DNA of 64,000 bases from UBA2767 sp965228625 (GCA_965228625.1 OZ245829.1:2294001-2358000), one strand, 5' to 3'. Numbered from the stretch's first letter, positions 33,569-42,876 are shown. The notes: generated by a model not told the origin, from the letters alone. Program-made: numbers and translations.

Positions 33569-34018
33569 CTATCTGGATACCTGGTAGCCTTTGCCTTCGA
33601 GGCACGTCTGCGCCGCCCGCAAATAGGCGTCGTATCTGATCTGGAGCTTGCGGCGCTTCTCGACCCCGATTATGCCGCCGATCAGTCCACCGGCCGCGGC
33701 TCCGGCGCCAAGTCCGACCAGCGCGCCACGCGCGCCCCCGGCAATCGCGCCGATGATCGATCCAGAGGCGCCACCGGCAAAAATGCCCGTTCCGGCTCCA
33801 CGCTGACCCTGATCCCACATCGGATAATTGTCGGGATTGTAACCGGTCTGCGCGACTGCCCAGTCGTGGCAGGCAAGCCGGTCCAGGTTTTCCTTTTCGA
33901 CACTCTGCCCCTTGAGCGGATAGGCAAACAGCGCCCGCGCATTCGCGTCGGAAAGCGGAACGGTGCAGGCAAGCGCGATTGCGGCCGCCGCAATTGCCTT
34001 ACGGCCAAGATGAACCAT
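33569..34018 (-). CDS. Exported glycine-zipper protein
   Basis: 149 residues from ATG 34018 (GGGAGAT upstream). Signal peptide 1-27 (VHLGRKAIAAAAIALACT). The central part is a long glycine-zipper: GTGIFAGGASGSIIGAIAGGA continuing into LVGLGAGAAAGGLIGGIIG. The C-terminal segment RRKLQIRYDAYLRAAQTCLEGKGY has a Cys that may pair with one in LDRLACHDW. Such proteins are membrane- or envelope-associated. It is first of three exported-protein genes. Confidence 0.8.
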   Translation of the reverse strand: MVHLGRKAIAAAAIALACTVPLSDANARALFAYPLKGQSVEKENLDRLACHDWAVAQTGYNPDNYPMWDQGQRGAGTGIFAGGASGSIIGAIAGGARGALVGLGAGAAAGGLIGGIIGVEKRRKLQIRYDAYLRAAQTCLEGKGYQVSR

Positions 34019-34185
34019 ACGAATCTCCCATGAACGGATAATCAGACTGTGACTGCGCGCAGTATTGCCGGGCTTTGCCGGCAACTTCAAATTAAATTTC
34101 GCTTCTGTTGCGCGTGGTTACCGGTCAATGTGCACGTCGTAAAACCCGGAGCAGAGATTGCCTTCCGGCCGCGGGGAGAGATCGC

Positions 34186-34833
34186 GTGACGTTATGCAAG
34201 TTGGATCATCTGGTGGTCGCCGCGACCGCTCTCGATCAGGGGGTTGCCTACCTTGAAGAGAAGCTCGGCGTCACCGTTCCGCAAGGCGGCGCACACCCGC
34301 TGATGGGCACGCACAACCGCCTGATGCAGCTCGGCGACGGCGCGTTTCTCGAAGTGATCGCCATCGACCCGGATGCCCCGCCACCGACGCGCCCGCGATG
34401 GTATGCACTGGACGATCCGGCGATGCAGGCGCGGATCGCGGCACGGCCTTGTCTCATCACCTGGGTCGTGCGCACCGGCACTATCGGCGACGCGGTTCGC
34501 GCGTCATCCATCTCCCCGGGACCGGTCATCGAAGGACGGCGCGGCGATCTCGTGTGGCAGATCACAGTGCCCGAGGACGGTTCGATGCCGGAACACGGGT
34601 TGTTCCCGACCCTCATCCAATGGCCCGAAGACCTGAACGAGAAAGGCCCGGCGCCGAACATGGCGGACCTCGGCTGCACGCTCGCGAAACTCACCGTGTA
34701 TCAGCCTGAACCGGACCGCATGCGAAACGGGCTGAAATCGATCGGGGCGGACACGCTCGCCGATGTTGAAGAGGGAACGCCGCGCCTCGAGGCGCTCGTC
34801 GATTGCCCCAGGGGCCGCGTCACGCTGGATTAG
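34186..34833 (+). CDS. VOC/glyoxalase-like protein
   Basis: 215 residues from GTG 34186, with GGGGAGAG five bases upstream; the frame is open further upstream without a ribosome site. N-terminus LDHLVVAATALDQGVAYLEEKLGV is typical of the Glyoxalase_3 branch, followed by GGAHPLMGTHNRLMQLGDGAFLEVIAID with putative metal-binding His and Glu. The last ~100 residues form the second beta-alpha unit. The substrate is unknown. Its 3' end overlaps the convergent haloacid dehalogenase gene by 14 bases. Confidence 0.85.
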   Translation: MTLCKLDHLVVAATALDQGVAYLEEKLGVTVPQGGAHPLMGTHNRLMQLGDGAFLEVIAIDPDAPPPTRPRWYALDDPAMQARIAARPCLITWVVRTGTIGDAVRASSISPGPVIEGRRGDLVWQITVPEDGSMPEHGLFPTLIQWPEDLNEKGPAPNMADLGCTLAKLTVYQPEPDRMRNGLKSIGADTLADVEEGTPRLEALVDCPRGRVTLD

Positions 34834-35461
34834 AGCCCAGGACGAACGCCACAAGCGGTTCGAGCGAGCGATGCTCGGCCTTCAGCGCATCGAGCCCCTC
34901 CTGGGGCCGCGGCAGACCGGCATGATTGTGCCAGAAGACGGGCATGCCGACACGTCCCGCCCCGTTCACATCGAACACCGAACCGGCGACGAACAGGGCA
35001 CGCTCCGGTGCAACATCGAGCTGATCGAGCGCATGGTTGTAGGGCCGCGGGTCGGGCTTGTAGGCGCCGACCTGTTCGGCGATCACCACCACGTCGAAGG
35101 GCACGCCCGCCTTCTCCACAGCACGCGTGCCGAGGTCCACCGAGCAGTTCGTGACCACGGCAAGAGGAAGTCCGCCTTGCAGTTTGCCGAGCACACCCGG
35201 GACCTCCGGCCAGGGCCGCAACTCGTCCCAGCGTGCGACGAGGCGTTGCCCGGTTTCCGCACCGAGCCCCTGCTCTTCCGCCGCCTGTATCACCAGCTCC
35301 TCATAGGGCTGATAGTCGCCGGTCGCGTATGTCAGTTCGAGGTAGTGGTGGCGCCAGCGCTGACCCGTCTCCGGATCGCCGGCAACGGCGTTCCACAAGC
35401 TCCATGAATCCATAAGACCCGTCAGGACATCGAAAATCACGGCATCGTAGCGTTTGGACAT
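34820..35461 (-). CDS. Haloacid-dehalogenase type II-like HAD hydrolase
   Basis: 213 residues from ATG 35461. HAD motif I is FDVLTGLMD instead of the usual DVFGT, with the nucleophilic Asp retained. Motif II lies in LAVVTNCSVD (Thr/Asn), the motif III Lys is in GAYKPDPRPYNHAL, and motif IV is in LFVAGSVFDVNGAGRVGMPVFW. The cap domain contains Trp/His-rich WRHHYLELTYA. Hydrolysis of a 2-haloacid is the family activity; the residues contacting halide cannot be judged here. It overlaps the VOC gene tail-to-tail. Confidence 0.85.
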   Translation of the reverse strand: MSKRYDAVIFDVLTGLMDSWSLWNAVAGDPETGQRWRHHYLELTYATGDYQPYEELVIQAAEEQGLGAETGQRLVARWDELRPWPEVPGVLGKLQGGLPLAVVTNCSVDLGTRAVEKAGVPFDVVVIAEQVGAYKPDPRPYNHALDQLDVAPERALFVAGSVFDVNGAGRVGMPVFWHNHAGLPRPQEGLDALKAEHRSLEPLVAFVLGSNPA

Positions 35462-35528
35462 TGGCTTGGCTTTCCGCTGTGGGTGGTGCACTCATAGCCG
35501 GGCGCGAGGATGCCGGTCATAGCTGAAA

Positions 35529-36185
35529 ATGAACGACGACGCCAAAACCAATGAAGCCGATGCGCGGCTGCGCGACGAGGCAGACAGGCTGTTCCGCCGC
35601 CCCTGCACCTTTCTGAAGGGCGTTGTGCGCGTCGCCGACCTTCCGCACGATACCCTGCCTGAGGTTGCGTTCGCCGGGCGTTCCAATGTCGGCAAGTCGA
35701 GCCTCCTCAATGCGCTTGTCGGACAAAAGGCGCTGGCACGCACCTCGAACACCCCGGGGCGCACCCGCGAGGTCAACTATTTTCTGCTCGACGGGCGCAT
35801 CTACCTCGTCGACCTCCCCGGATACGGCTATGCGCGCGCATCCAAGAAAGAGGTGGCGGGGTGGAACCGTCTCATTCAGGATTATCTCAAAGGCCGTGCC
35901 AGCCTGCGCCGCGTGTTCCTGCTGATCGACGCCCGGCACGGGCTCAAAACGTCGGACCGGCCCACTTTGGCGCTGATGGACACGGCCGCCGTGTCATATC
36001 AGGTGGTGCTGACCAAGGCCGACAAGGTGAAGGCATCGGACCTTGAAAAAACCATCGTGCGCGTGTCAAACGAACTCGCGAAACATCCGGCGGCCTATCC
36101 GGAGCTGATCGTCACGTCGTCGAGAAAAGGCACCGGACTGACCGACCTGCGCACGGCGATCCTGACGCTGACGGACAACGAGTGA
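35529..36185 (+). CDS. engB: Ribosome biogenesis GTPase EngB (YsxC/YihA)
   Basis: 218 residues. G1 GRSNVGKS (50-57), G2 NTPGRT, G3 DLPGYGYA, G4 LTKADK and G5 TSSRKGTG are all intact. It takes part in large-subunit assembly. It is 51 bases upstream of argB, a usual alphaproteobacterial order. Confidence 0.96.
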   Translation: MNDDAKTNEADARLRDEADRLFRRPCTFLKGVVRVADLPHDTLPEVAFAGRSNVGKSSLLNALVGQKALARTSNTPGRTREVNYFLLDGRIYLVDLPGYGYARASKKEVAGWNRLIQDYLKGRASLRRVFLLIDARHGLKTSDRPTLALMDTAAVSYQVVLTKADKVKASDLEKTIVRVSNELAKHPAAYPELIVTSSRKGTGLTDLRTAILTLTDNE

Positions 36186-36236
36186 TTGTCCGCGCCGGCC
36201 AACCCGTTATAAGGGGCGGCAAGGAAACCGATATCG

Positions 36237-37151
36237 ATGCCGAAAGACAACGGACATAGCACAGGGGCGTCCGCCGAAGCCGCGATTCTGTCGAAGGCGC
36301 TGCCTTATATGCAGCGTTACGACCACGCGACGGTCGTCGTGAAATATGGCGGCCATGCCATGGGCGACCCGGAACTTGCCGAGATCTTCGCGCGCGACGT
36401 CGTCCTGTTGAAACAATCCGGCGTGAACCCGGTCGTGATCCACGGCGGCGGGCCGCAGATCGGGGCCCTGCTGGACAAGATCGGCATCAAATCCGAGTTC
36501 CAGGGCGGCCTGCGCGTCACCGACAAGGACACCATGGACGTGGTCGAGATGGTGCTGGCCGGCTCGATCAACAAGCAGATCGTCGCCAACATCAACGCCC
36601 AGGGCGGCAAGGCGGTCGGTATTTCCGGCAAGGACGCCAATCTGATGGGCGTCCGCAAGCTCAGAAAACAGGTCTCTAACCCCGATTCCAATATCATGAA
36701 GGTGGTCGACCTCGGCTTCGTCGGAGAGCCGACCGATGTCGATCCGGACATCGTCGAGGTCATGATTAGCTCGGACCTGATCCCCGTGATCGCGCCGCTC
36801 GGTGTCGGCAAGGACGGCCAGACCTATAACGTCAACGCCGACACATTTGCCGGAGCCGTTGCCGCGGAACTCAGGGCGAAGCGGCTCCTGCTGCTCACCG
36901 ATGTGGAAGGCGTGCTCGACAAGCAGGGCGACCTCATCGCGCAACTCACGATCGACGAGGCCAAGGCCCTGATCGAGGACGGCACGATTTCCGGCGGCAT
37001 GATCCCGAAGATCGAGAGCTGCATGTCGGTGGTCCAGAGCGGCGTCGAGGCCGTTGTAATCATCAACGGGCGCACGCCGCACGCCGTGCTGCTCGAACTC
37101 TTCACCGAACATGGCGCGGGAACCATGCTGCGCGCCAAACGCAACGGCTAA
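36237..37151 (+). CDS. argB: Acetylglutamate kinase
   Basis: 304 residues of the amino-acid kinase fold. N-terminal ATP-site VVVKYGGHAMGD, substrate loop VIHGGGPQIGALL with the conserved Arg in FQGGLRVTD. The ISGKDANLM loop and C-terminal LTDVEGVLD and ISGGMIPKIESC follow. It phosphorylates N-acetylglutamate in arginine synthesis and is commonly feedback inhibited; the N-terminal helix needed for arginine sensing is present (SAEAAILSKALPYMQRY). The next gene starts 15 bases later. Confidence 0.97.
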   Translation: MPKDNGHSTGASAEAAILSKALPYMQRYDHATVVVKYGGHAMGDPELAEIFARDVVLLKQSGVNPVVIHGGGPQIGALLDKIGIKSEFQGGLRVTDKDTMDVVEMVLAGSINKQIVANINAQGGKAVGISGKDANLMGVRKLRKQVSNPDSNIMKVVDLGFVGEPTDVDPDIVEVMISSDLIPVIAPLGVGKDGQTYNVNADTFAGAVAAELRAKRLLLLTDVEGVLDKQGDLIAQLTIDEAKALIEDGTISGGMIPKIESCMSVVQSGVEAVVIINGRTPHAVLLELFTEHGAGTMLRAKRNG

Positions 37152-37165
37152 GGCAGGCATCTCCC

Positions 37166-37888
37166 TTGAAACGGTTCATCGAAACCCGCGCCTGGATCTT
37201 CGATCTCGACAACACGCTGTATCCGGCGGAGTGCAACCTGTTCGCGCAGGTCGACCAGCGCATGGGTGAGTTCGTCTCGAACCTGCTCGACTTGCCGTTC
37301 GATCAGGCCCGCAAAGTCCAGAAGGACTATTATTACAAGTACGGAACCACGCTTGCCGGCCTGATGGCGGAGCATAGCCTGAAACCGGAATCGTTCCTGG
37401 ACTACGTGCACGACATCGATGTCTCGATGGTGCCGCCCGCGCCGGAGCTCGGCGCACTGATTGATCAGCTTCCCGGCGAGAAGTACATTTTTACCAACGG
37501 TTCGCGCCGGCACGCGGAGAACGTTGCCGGCCAGCTCGGCATACTCGACCGGTTTGACGACGTATTCGACATCGGCGCGGCCGGATATGTGCCGAAACCG
37601 GAGACGGAGGCCTACGACAAGTTCCTGAAAGCGCATGATGTCACGCCCGGCGAAGCCGCCATGTTCGAGGACATGCCGCACAATCTCCAGGCGCCGCACA
37701 ATCTTGGGATGGTGACGGTCCTTGTGCACTCACGCTACTATGATCATCCGATCCAGCATCAGATCAGGGAGTGGACATCTCCGCCGGACCACGTGCATCA
37801 CATGACCGAAGACCTGAAAGGCTTTCTGGACGATGTGCACGATGTGCTGGACGCGCCACGGGACGGCACGGACCGGAAAGCCGGTTAA
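37166..37888 (+). CDS. HAD-family phosphatase, pyrimidine 5'-nucleotidase type
   Basis: 240 residues from a TTG, the only usable start. Motif I is WIFDLDNTLYP (double Asp), motif II FTNGSRRHAENV, and motif III Lys in GYVPKPETEAYDKFL; motif IV is MFEDMPHNLQAPHNLGM. This is the SDT1/PynA-like branch typically found beside argB in this group. It is likely to dephosphorylate pyrimidine nucleotides or similar small phosphoesters. Cytoplasmic. It is the last gene of the engB-argB unit. Confidence 0.9.
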   Translation: MKRFIETRAWIFDLDNTLYPAECNLFAQVDQRMGEFVSNLLDLPFDQARKVQKDYYYKYGTTLAGLMAEHSLKPESFLDYVHDIDVSMVPPAPELGALIDQLPGEKYIFTNGSRRHAENVAGQLGILDRFDDVFDIGAAGYVPKPETEAYDKFLKAHDVTPGEAAMFEDMPHNLQAPHNLGMVTVLVHSRYYDHPIQHQIREWTSPPDHVHHMTEDLKGFLDDVHDVLDAPRDGTDRKAG

Positions 37889-37981
37889 GAGCTAATAATC
37901 TGAAATAAATGGATTTTCTTTGCTGCATGGTATGATGGCCGGTTCACCGGCTCACCCCTTAACGCTCCCGGCGACCTTGCG

Positions 37982-38012
37982 TTGACAAGCCCGAGCTACC
38001 GCCGCAGAAAGT
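37982..38012 (+). promoter_or_regulatory. Promoter-like motif shared with dapD (copy 1)
   Basis: TTGACAAGCC, six variable bases, then ACCGCCGCAGAAAGT. Identical spacing and 25 identical fixed bases recur upstream of dapD at 40602-40632. TTGACA could be a -35, with CAGAAA 17 bases later as a poor -10. The TTG within it is rejected as a start codon. Confidence 0.4.
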
Positions 38013-38020
38013 TTCGTGAA

Positions 38021-40558
38021 ATGGCCGCAATTCAACGTCTTTCGAGAAGTGGATCCGTGCGCGGATATCTGATGGCGGTCGTTGCGCTGGCCGTCGTTTT
38101 CGCCTTTGCGACGGCGGCCTACGCCCAACCGACCGACAACGACGAACTCGATCAGCAGGTCACGGCTGAACAGCAGTTCAGCGACGATCTGGCCCGCTGG
38201 ACCCGTGTGCTGGATCGCGTTGAGGCCCAGCTCGACTCGAACGAACTGACGCCGGCAATCCTGGAGAACCTCCGCAGCACTGTGTCGGACCTGCAGGCGC
38301 AGTTGTCCGCCGCCCGGGTCCCGGTCGGCGCGGATGTCGAGAGGTCGCAGGACCTGGTGGACGCGCTCGGACCTGCGCCAAAGGACGGAGAACCGGCGGA
38401 ATCCGGCGAGATCATTGCACAGCGTGAAACACTGAACGCCAGATTGGCCGACGACACGGGTCGGTTGCAGCAGATCGAGCTTCTGATCCAGAAATCCCGT
38501 TCGCTGCTCGCCCGGATCAGCAGTGCGGAAGCTGCGGCGCTCGGCGAGCGGCTCTTCACGAAGACACCGTCTGTTCTCAAGTGGCAGACATGGGAGGACG
38601 CGACAATCGATCTCGGCGTCTTGCGTGATCGGGCGCGGAGCGAACTGGATCGATGGCGCAATCTCGACGAGGTGCGAAACGCGGCACAAGGCGGTTTCTT
38701 CATAGCGGCACTTTTGGCGGTCCTTGGTACGGCGCTGTTCGCATTGCTGTTGCGCCGCTGGCTGATGCGCAACTATGGACGACAAGCCGAGATTGAGCAT
38801 CCCAGCTATCGCCGGCGCGTTCTGGCGACCCTGGCGGAAACCGTTGCGCGGACCGCGATACCAATTCTTGTCGTTGGAGCGATCTATGCCGCGCTCTACA
38901 TGTCCGGCGTATTGATCGACTTCATGAGGGACATCGCGCTCGGCGGCCTGGCCGCGGTTGTCGCTCTCAGCATGATCTACGGGCTGCCGCGTGCCATGCT
39001 TTCTCCGTCCCTGCCGCAATGGCGGCTAGCGGCAGTCGGAGATAACGCGGCACGCCTTTGGTATCGTTACGCCCTGACACTGGCGATAATCGTCGGGGCG
39101 GGCTTTCTCGTGGCCACACCCGGAGCCGAACTCAATCCGTCGGATGCTCTGTTGTCCGTATACGGCCTGGTCGTGAACACAGCCTTTGCGCTTGTCTTTT
39201 TCGCCATGGCGACCGACAAGCGCCTCTGGCTGACGCCACAGCAGGAAGCGCGCGCGATTGAGTCTGCCGTCGCTCCACCCCCAACACCCGTCGTCGAAAC
39301 GGAGACACGCAGCCGGTGGTGGTTTGTCGGACGGGTTGTACTCGCCCTGATGGCACTGGCCATTCCCGGCACATTGCTGGCGGGCTACAACGTCCTTTCC
39401 GACTTCATCGCAGGAAGACTTATTGCGACGGCCGGCATCCTTCTGGTCGCACTTGTGCTGCACGGATTGGCGCGCGATCTCGTTGGCATTTTCGCCGTCG
39501 ACTCGAAAAAACAAGCGGACGAGCCGGACCGGACCAATCCGATTTATGTGTGGTCGGTTCTCTTTCTCGACATCGGTCTTGTGCTGATTGTCACCGGCCT
39601 GATTGTGCCGCTTTGGGGTGGCCATTGGGACACGATATTCGATCGGCTTGGCTGGAGCCTGAGCGGCTTCAAGATCGGCGAGCGCGTATTTTCGATCACC
39701 GACGTGCTCGCCGGAATTGCGACATTCATCATCCTCATCGCCATTCTCCGCTCGGTTCAGCATTTCATCAACCGGCGGGTCCTGCAGAACATGCGCATGG
39801 ACGCCGGCGTCCGCAATTCGCTCTCAACCGGCATCGGCTATGCCGGGCTTGTCATTGCGCTTCTGATCGCGATCAACACGACAGGGATTGACCTTTCCGG
39901 TCTGGCGATCATCGCCGGCGCCCTGTCAGTCGGCGTCGGCTTTGGACTGCAGAGTATCGTCAATAACTTCGTCTCGGGCCTCATTCTCCTGGCCGAACGG
40001 CCGATCAAGGTCGGGGACTGGGTCGAGGTCGGCGCGCATCAGGGCATCGTGCAGCGCATCAGCGTGCGCAGCACCGAGATCAAGACATTTGAACGTGCAT
40101 CCGTCATCGTTCCGAACTCGGAATTGATCGCGAACTCGGTCGTCAACTGGATGCACCGCGACAAGCAGGGCCGCGTCGAGCTTAGAATTGGCGTGGCATA
40201 CGGATCCGACGTCAACAAGGTGCGCGATATCCTGCTGCAGTGTGCCGCCGATCACGGCGAAGTCCTGCAGAACCCTGCACCCTTCGTCCTGTTTTTGGAC
40301 TTTGGCGACAGCGCGCTGATGTTCGATCTGCGGTGCTTCGTGCCGGACGTGAACCGCCGGCTGCGCATCTCGAGCGACTTGCGTTTCGCCGTCGATGAAG
40401 CGTTCCGCAAGGCGGGAATCGAAATCCCGTTCCCGCAAAGGGACATCCACATCAAGGACGGTGCAGTGCCCACGAGTGCCGCCGCGAAGCCTGCGCCGGC
40501 GCGCCGCAAGACGGCCCCGAAACGCGCCGCGGCATCAAGATCAAAATCCAGCAAATAG
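38021..40558 (+). CDS. Large MscS-family mechanosensitive channel with DUF3772 domain
   Basis: 845 residues from ATG 38021, with a signal peptide or first helix (LMAVVALAVVFAFATAAYAQ). Residues about 40-200 are a periplasmic coiled/helical DUF3772-type domain (QQIELLIQKSRSLLARISS). About ten membrane helices follow, and the MscS pore region near 620-700 (LSVGVGFGLQSIVNNFVSGL), then the beta-domain (RPIKVGDWVEVGAHQGIVQRI, SVRSTEIKTFERASVIVPNS). The C-terminal tail is Ala/Lys/Arg-rich. It should release osmolytes on hypo-osmotic shock. A GTG at 38057 is an alternative start. Confidence 0.88.
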   Translation: MAAIQRLSRSGSVRGYLMAVVALAVVFAFATAAYAQPTDNDELDQQVTAEQQFSDDLARWTRVLDRVEAQLDSNELTPAILENLRSTVSDLQAQLSAARVPVGADVERSQDLVDALGPAPKDGEPAESGEIIAQRETLNARLADDTGRLQQIELLIQKSRSLLARISSAEAAALGERLFTKTPSVLKWQTWEDATIDLGVLRDRARSELDRWRNLDEVRNAAQGGFFIAALLAVLGTALFALLLRRWLMRNYGRQAEIEHPSYRRRVLATLAETVARTAIPILVVGAIYAALYMSGVLIDFMRDIALGGLAAVVALSMIYGLPRAMLSPSLPQWRLAAVGDNAARLWYRYALTLAIIVGAGFLVATPGAELNPSDALLSVYGLVVNTAFALVFFAMATDKRLWLTPQQEARAIESAVAPPPTPVVETETRSRWWFVGRVVLALMALAIPGTLLAGYNVLSDFIAGRLIATAGILLVALVLHGLARDLVGIFAVDSKKQADEPDRTNPIYVWSVLFLDIGLVLIVTGLIVPLWGGHWDTIFDRLGWSLSGFKIGERVFSITDVLAGIATFIILIAILRSVQHFINRRVLQNMRMDAGVRNSLSTGIGYAGLVIALLIAINTTGIDLSGLAIIAGALSVGVGFGLQSIVNNFVSGLILLAERPIKVGDWVEVGAHQGIVQRISVRSTEIKTFERASVIVPNSELIANSVVNWMHRDKQGRVELRIGVAYGSDVNKVRDILLQCAADHGEVLQNPAPFVLFLDFGDSALMFDLRCFVPDVNRRLRISSDLRFAVDEAFRKAGIEIPFPQRDIHIKDGAVPTSAAAKPAPARRKTAPKRAAASRSKSSK

Positions 40559-40601
40559 AGCCTGGACGCGCCGGTGAATGCTGGCTTGCCGGTTCCGCGC
40601 A

Positions 40602-40632
40602 TTGACAAGCCTCGCTCACCGCCGCAGAAAGT
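40602..40632 (+). promoter_or_regulatory. Promoter-like motif upstream of dapD (copy 2)
   Basis: Second copy of the TTGACAAGCC-N6-ACCGCCGCAGAAAGT arrangement, ending 52 bases before the dapD ATG. See the copy at 37982. Confidence 0.4.
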
Positions 40633-40684
40633 GCCGCGCAAGGCACGCGACCCGCAACGCCGTTGAGTTCAGTCAGGAAAATCC

Positions 40685-41527
40685 ATGTCCCACGATGATC
40701 TGAAGAAGACAATCGAAGCCGCATTCGAGGACCGCGACACTATCGGCCCCGATACGAAAGGCGAGATACGCGACGCGGTGGAAACCGCCCTCGATCTGCT
40801 CGACTCCGGAAAGGCGCGCGTCGCCGAAAAGCACAACGGCGAATGGCAGGTGAACCAGTGGCTTAAGATGGCCGTCCTGTTGTCGTTCCGCCTCAAGGAC
40901 ATGGACGTGATCAAGGGCGGCCCCGGGAAATCGGTCTGGTGGGACAAGGTGCCGTCAAAGTTCGAGGACTGGAAGAGCGAGGACTTCCGCGACGCGGGCT
41001 TTCGCGCCGTGCCCAATTGCACCGTACGCCATTCCGCCTATATCGCGCCGGGCGTGGTGCTGATGCCGAGTTTCGTCAATCTCGGCGCTTATGTCGACAA
41101 AGGGACAATGGTCGACACCTGGGCGACCGTCGGTTCGTGTGCGCAGATCGGCAAGAACGTACATCTGTCCGGCGGCGTCGGGATCGGTGGCGTGCTCGAG
41201 CCGCTGCAGGCGGGCCCGGTGATCATCGAGGACGATTGCTTCATCGGAGCGCGCTCGGAGGTCGTCGAAGGCGTTGTCGTGGGCGAGGGATCGGTCATCT
41301 CGATGGGCGTCTATATCGGTCAATCCACCAAGATCGTCGATCGCGCCACGGGCGAAATCCATATGGGACGGGTGCCCCCGTATTCGGTCGTCGTCTCCGG
41401 CTCCCTGCCCGGCAAGAACCTTCCCGGCGAGAACTGGGGACCGAGCCTGTACTGCGCGGTGATCGTCAAGACCGTCGATGCCCAGACCCGCGCAAAGACG
41501 TCACTGAACGATCTGCTGCGGGACTAG
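40685..41527 (+). CDS. dapD: Tetrahydrodipicolinate N-succinyltransferase
   Basis: 280 residues, full family length. N-terminal helical domain (DDLKKTIEAAFEDRD), then the left-handed beta-helix hexapeptide repeats (YIAPGVVLMPSFVNLGAYVD, GKNVHLSGGVGIGGVLEPLQ, FIGARSEVVEGVVVGEGSVI). The C-terminal substrate loop YSVVVSGSLPGK follows. It transfers succinyl from succinyl-CoA in lysine/diaminopimelate synthesis. It is followed by dapE 32 bases downstream. Confidence 0.97.
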   Translation: MSHDDLKKTIEAAFEDRDTIGPDTKGEIRDAVETALDLLDSGKARVAEKHNGEWQVNQWLKMAVLLSFRLKDMDVIKGGPGKSVWWDKVPSKFEDWKSEDFRDAGFRAVPNCTVRHSAYIAPGVVLMPSFVNLGAYVDKGTMVDTWATVGSCAQIGKNVHLSGGVGIGGVLEPLQAGPVIIEDDCFIGARSEVVEGVVVGEGSVISMGVYIGQSTKIVDRATGEIHMGRVPPYSVVVSGSLPGKNLPGENWGPSLYCAVIVKTVDAQTRAKTSLNDLLRD

Positions 41528-41559
41528 AGTCCTTTCGATCAAATCCGAACGGCCAGGCC

Positions 41560-42732
41560 ATGACCTCCGCCGCCCTCGACATTGCACAGACTCTCATCCG
41601 ATGTCCTTCGGTGACGCCCGATGAAGGCGGGGCCCTGGATGCCCTCCAAGGGCTGCTGGAGGGCCAGGGTTTCACGTGCAACCGTCTGGTCTTCTCCGAC
41701 AACGATACGCCCGACGTCGACAATCTGTTTGCCCGCATCGGTTCCGATGCGCCGCATCTGTGTTTCGCCGGCCACACCGACGTCGTGCCGCCGGGCAATG
41801 CAACAGACTGGACCCACCCACCGTTCGACGCGGCGGTCGATGCCGGCTGGCTGCATGGGCGCGGCGCCGCCGACATGAAGGGCGATATCGCCTGTTTTGC
41901 CGCGGCCGCGTTCGACCATCTCGAAAAACGCGGCGGAACGCCCGCAGGGTCGATCAGTTTCCTGATTACGGGCGATGAAGAGGGCCCGGCCATCAACGGC
42001 ACGCGGAAGGTCCTCAAATGGATGGCGCAGAACGGCCATACGCCCGACCACTGCCTTGTCGGCGAACCGAGCTGTTCCGAACAGCTCGGCGACACGTTGC
42101 GCATTGGCCGGCGCGGAAGCCTGAACGGCGAGATCACCGTCAGCGGCGTTCAGGGCCACACCGCCTATCCGCATCTGGCAAACAACCCCTTGCCGGGACT
42201 GCTCGGGATTCTCAACGCGTTTCTCGCCGAACCGCTGGACGACGGCACCGCGCACTTTGTGCCGTCGAACCTGCAGATCACCGCCGTCGAGACCGGAAAC
42301 GAGGCGCGGAACGTCATTCCCGCCAGCGCCAGGGCGCGCTTCAACATCCGGTTCAACCCACATCATACGGCCGACAGCTTGATGGAGACACTGCGGCTCA
42401 AGGCGGAAGCGGCTGTTGAAGCAACCGGCCTCGTGCACGAAATCGATTTTCTGCCGCCGAGCCACTGCTTCGTCACCGAGCCCGGTCCGCTGGTCGAGAT
42501 CATGGCCGGTGCGATCCGTGATCAGACGCGCGTCGACCCGGAGCTCTCGACGGCAGGCGGCACGTCCGATGCCCGTTTCGTGAAGGATTACTGCCCCGTG
42601 ATCGAGTTCGGCCTCGTCAACAAGACCATTCACGCGGTGGACGAGCGGGTCGAGATCAAGGACCTTGAACGGTTGACGGCGATCTACGGAGCCTTTATCG
42701 AGCGGTATTTCCAGGCGTTCGCCACGGACTAA
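41560..42732 (+). CDS. dapE: Succinyl-diaminopimelate desuccinylase
   Basis: 390 residues from ATG 41560; a long open frame upstream is a shadow of dapD. Zn ligands are visible: His in CFAGHTDVVPPG, Asp in GRGAADMKGD, catalytic Glu pair in ITGDEEGPA, Glu in LVGEPSCSEQ and the C-terminal His in NKTIHAVDERV. Dimerisation domain between about 180 and 290. It acts one step after DapD/DapC in the succinylase branch of the pathway. Confidence 0.97.
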   Translation: MTSAALDIAQTLIRCPSVTPDEGGALDALQGLLEGQGFTCNRLVFSDNDTPDVDNLFARIGSDAPHLCFAGHTDVVPPGNATDWTHPPFDAAVDAGWLHGRGAADMKGDIACFAAAAFDHLEKRGGTPAGSISFLITGDEEGPAINGTRKVLKWMAQNGHTPDHCLVGEPSCSEQLGDTLRIGRRGSLNGEITVSGVQGHTAYPHLANNPLPGLLGILNAFLAEPLDDGTAHFVPSNLQITAVETGNEARNVIPASARARFNIRFNPHHTADSLMETLRLKAEAAVEATGLVHEIDFLPPSHCFVTEPGPLVEIMAGAIRDQTRVDPELSTAGGTSDARFVKDYCPVIEFGLVNKTIHAVDERVEIKDLERLTAIYGAFIERYFQAFATD

Positions 42733-42876
42733 TTGCTGCCGCAAATCGGTAACATTTCGCCGCTAACAGACGCCCGAGACGGCGCACCGGCTTTTTCGCG
42801 TTCGCCACAGATGATATTCTGGGATTTGACCGTGACGCCAAGGCGCACGCGAACCCGACCAACAAGGAGACGATCA

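Noticed and set aside
37982..38020. TTG start of the mechanosensitive channel
   Set aside because: The TTG is part of a TTGACA motif shared with the dapD upstream region; the ATG at 38021 gives a sensible signal sequence.
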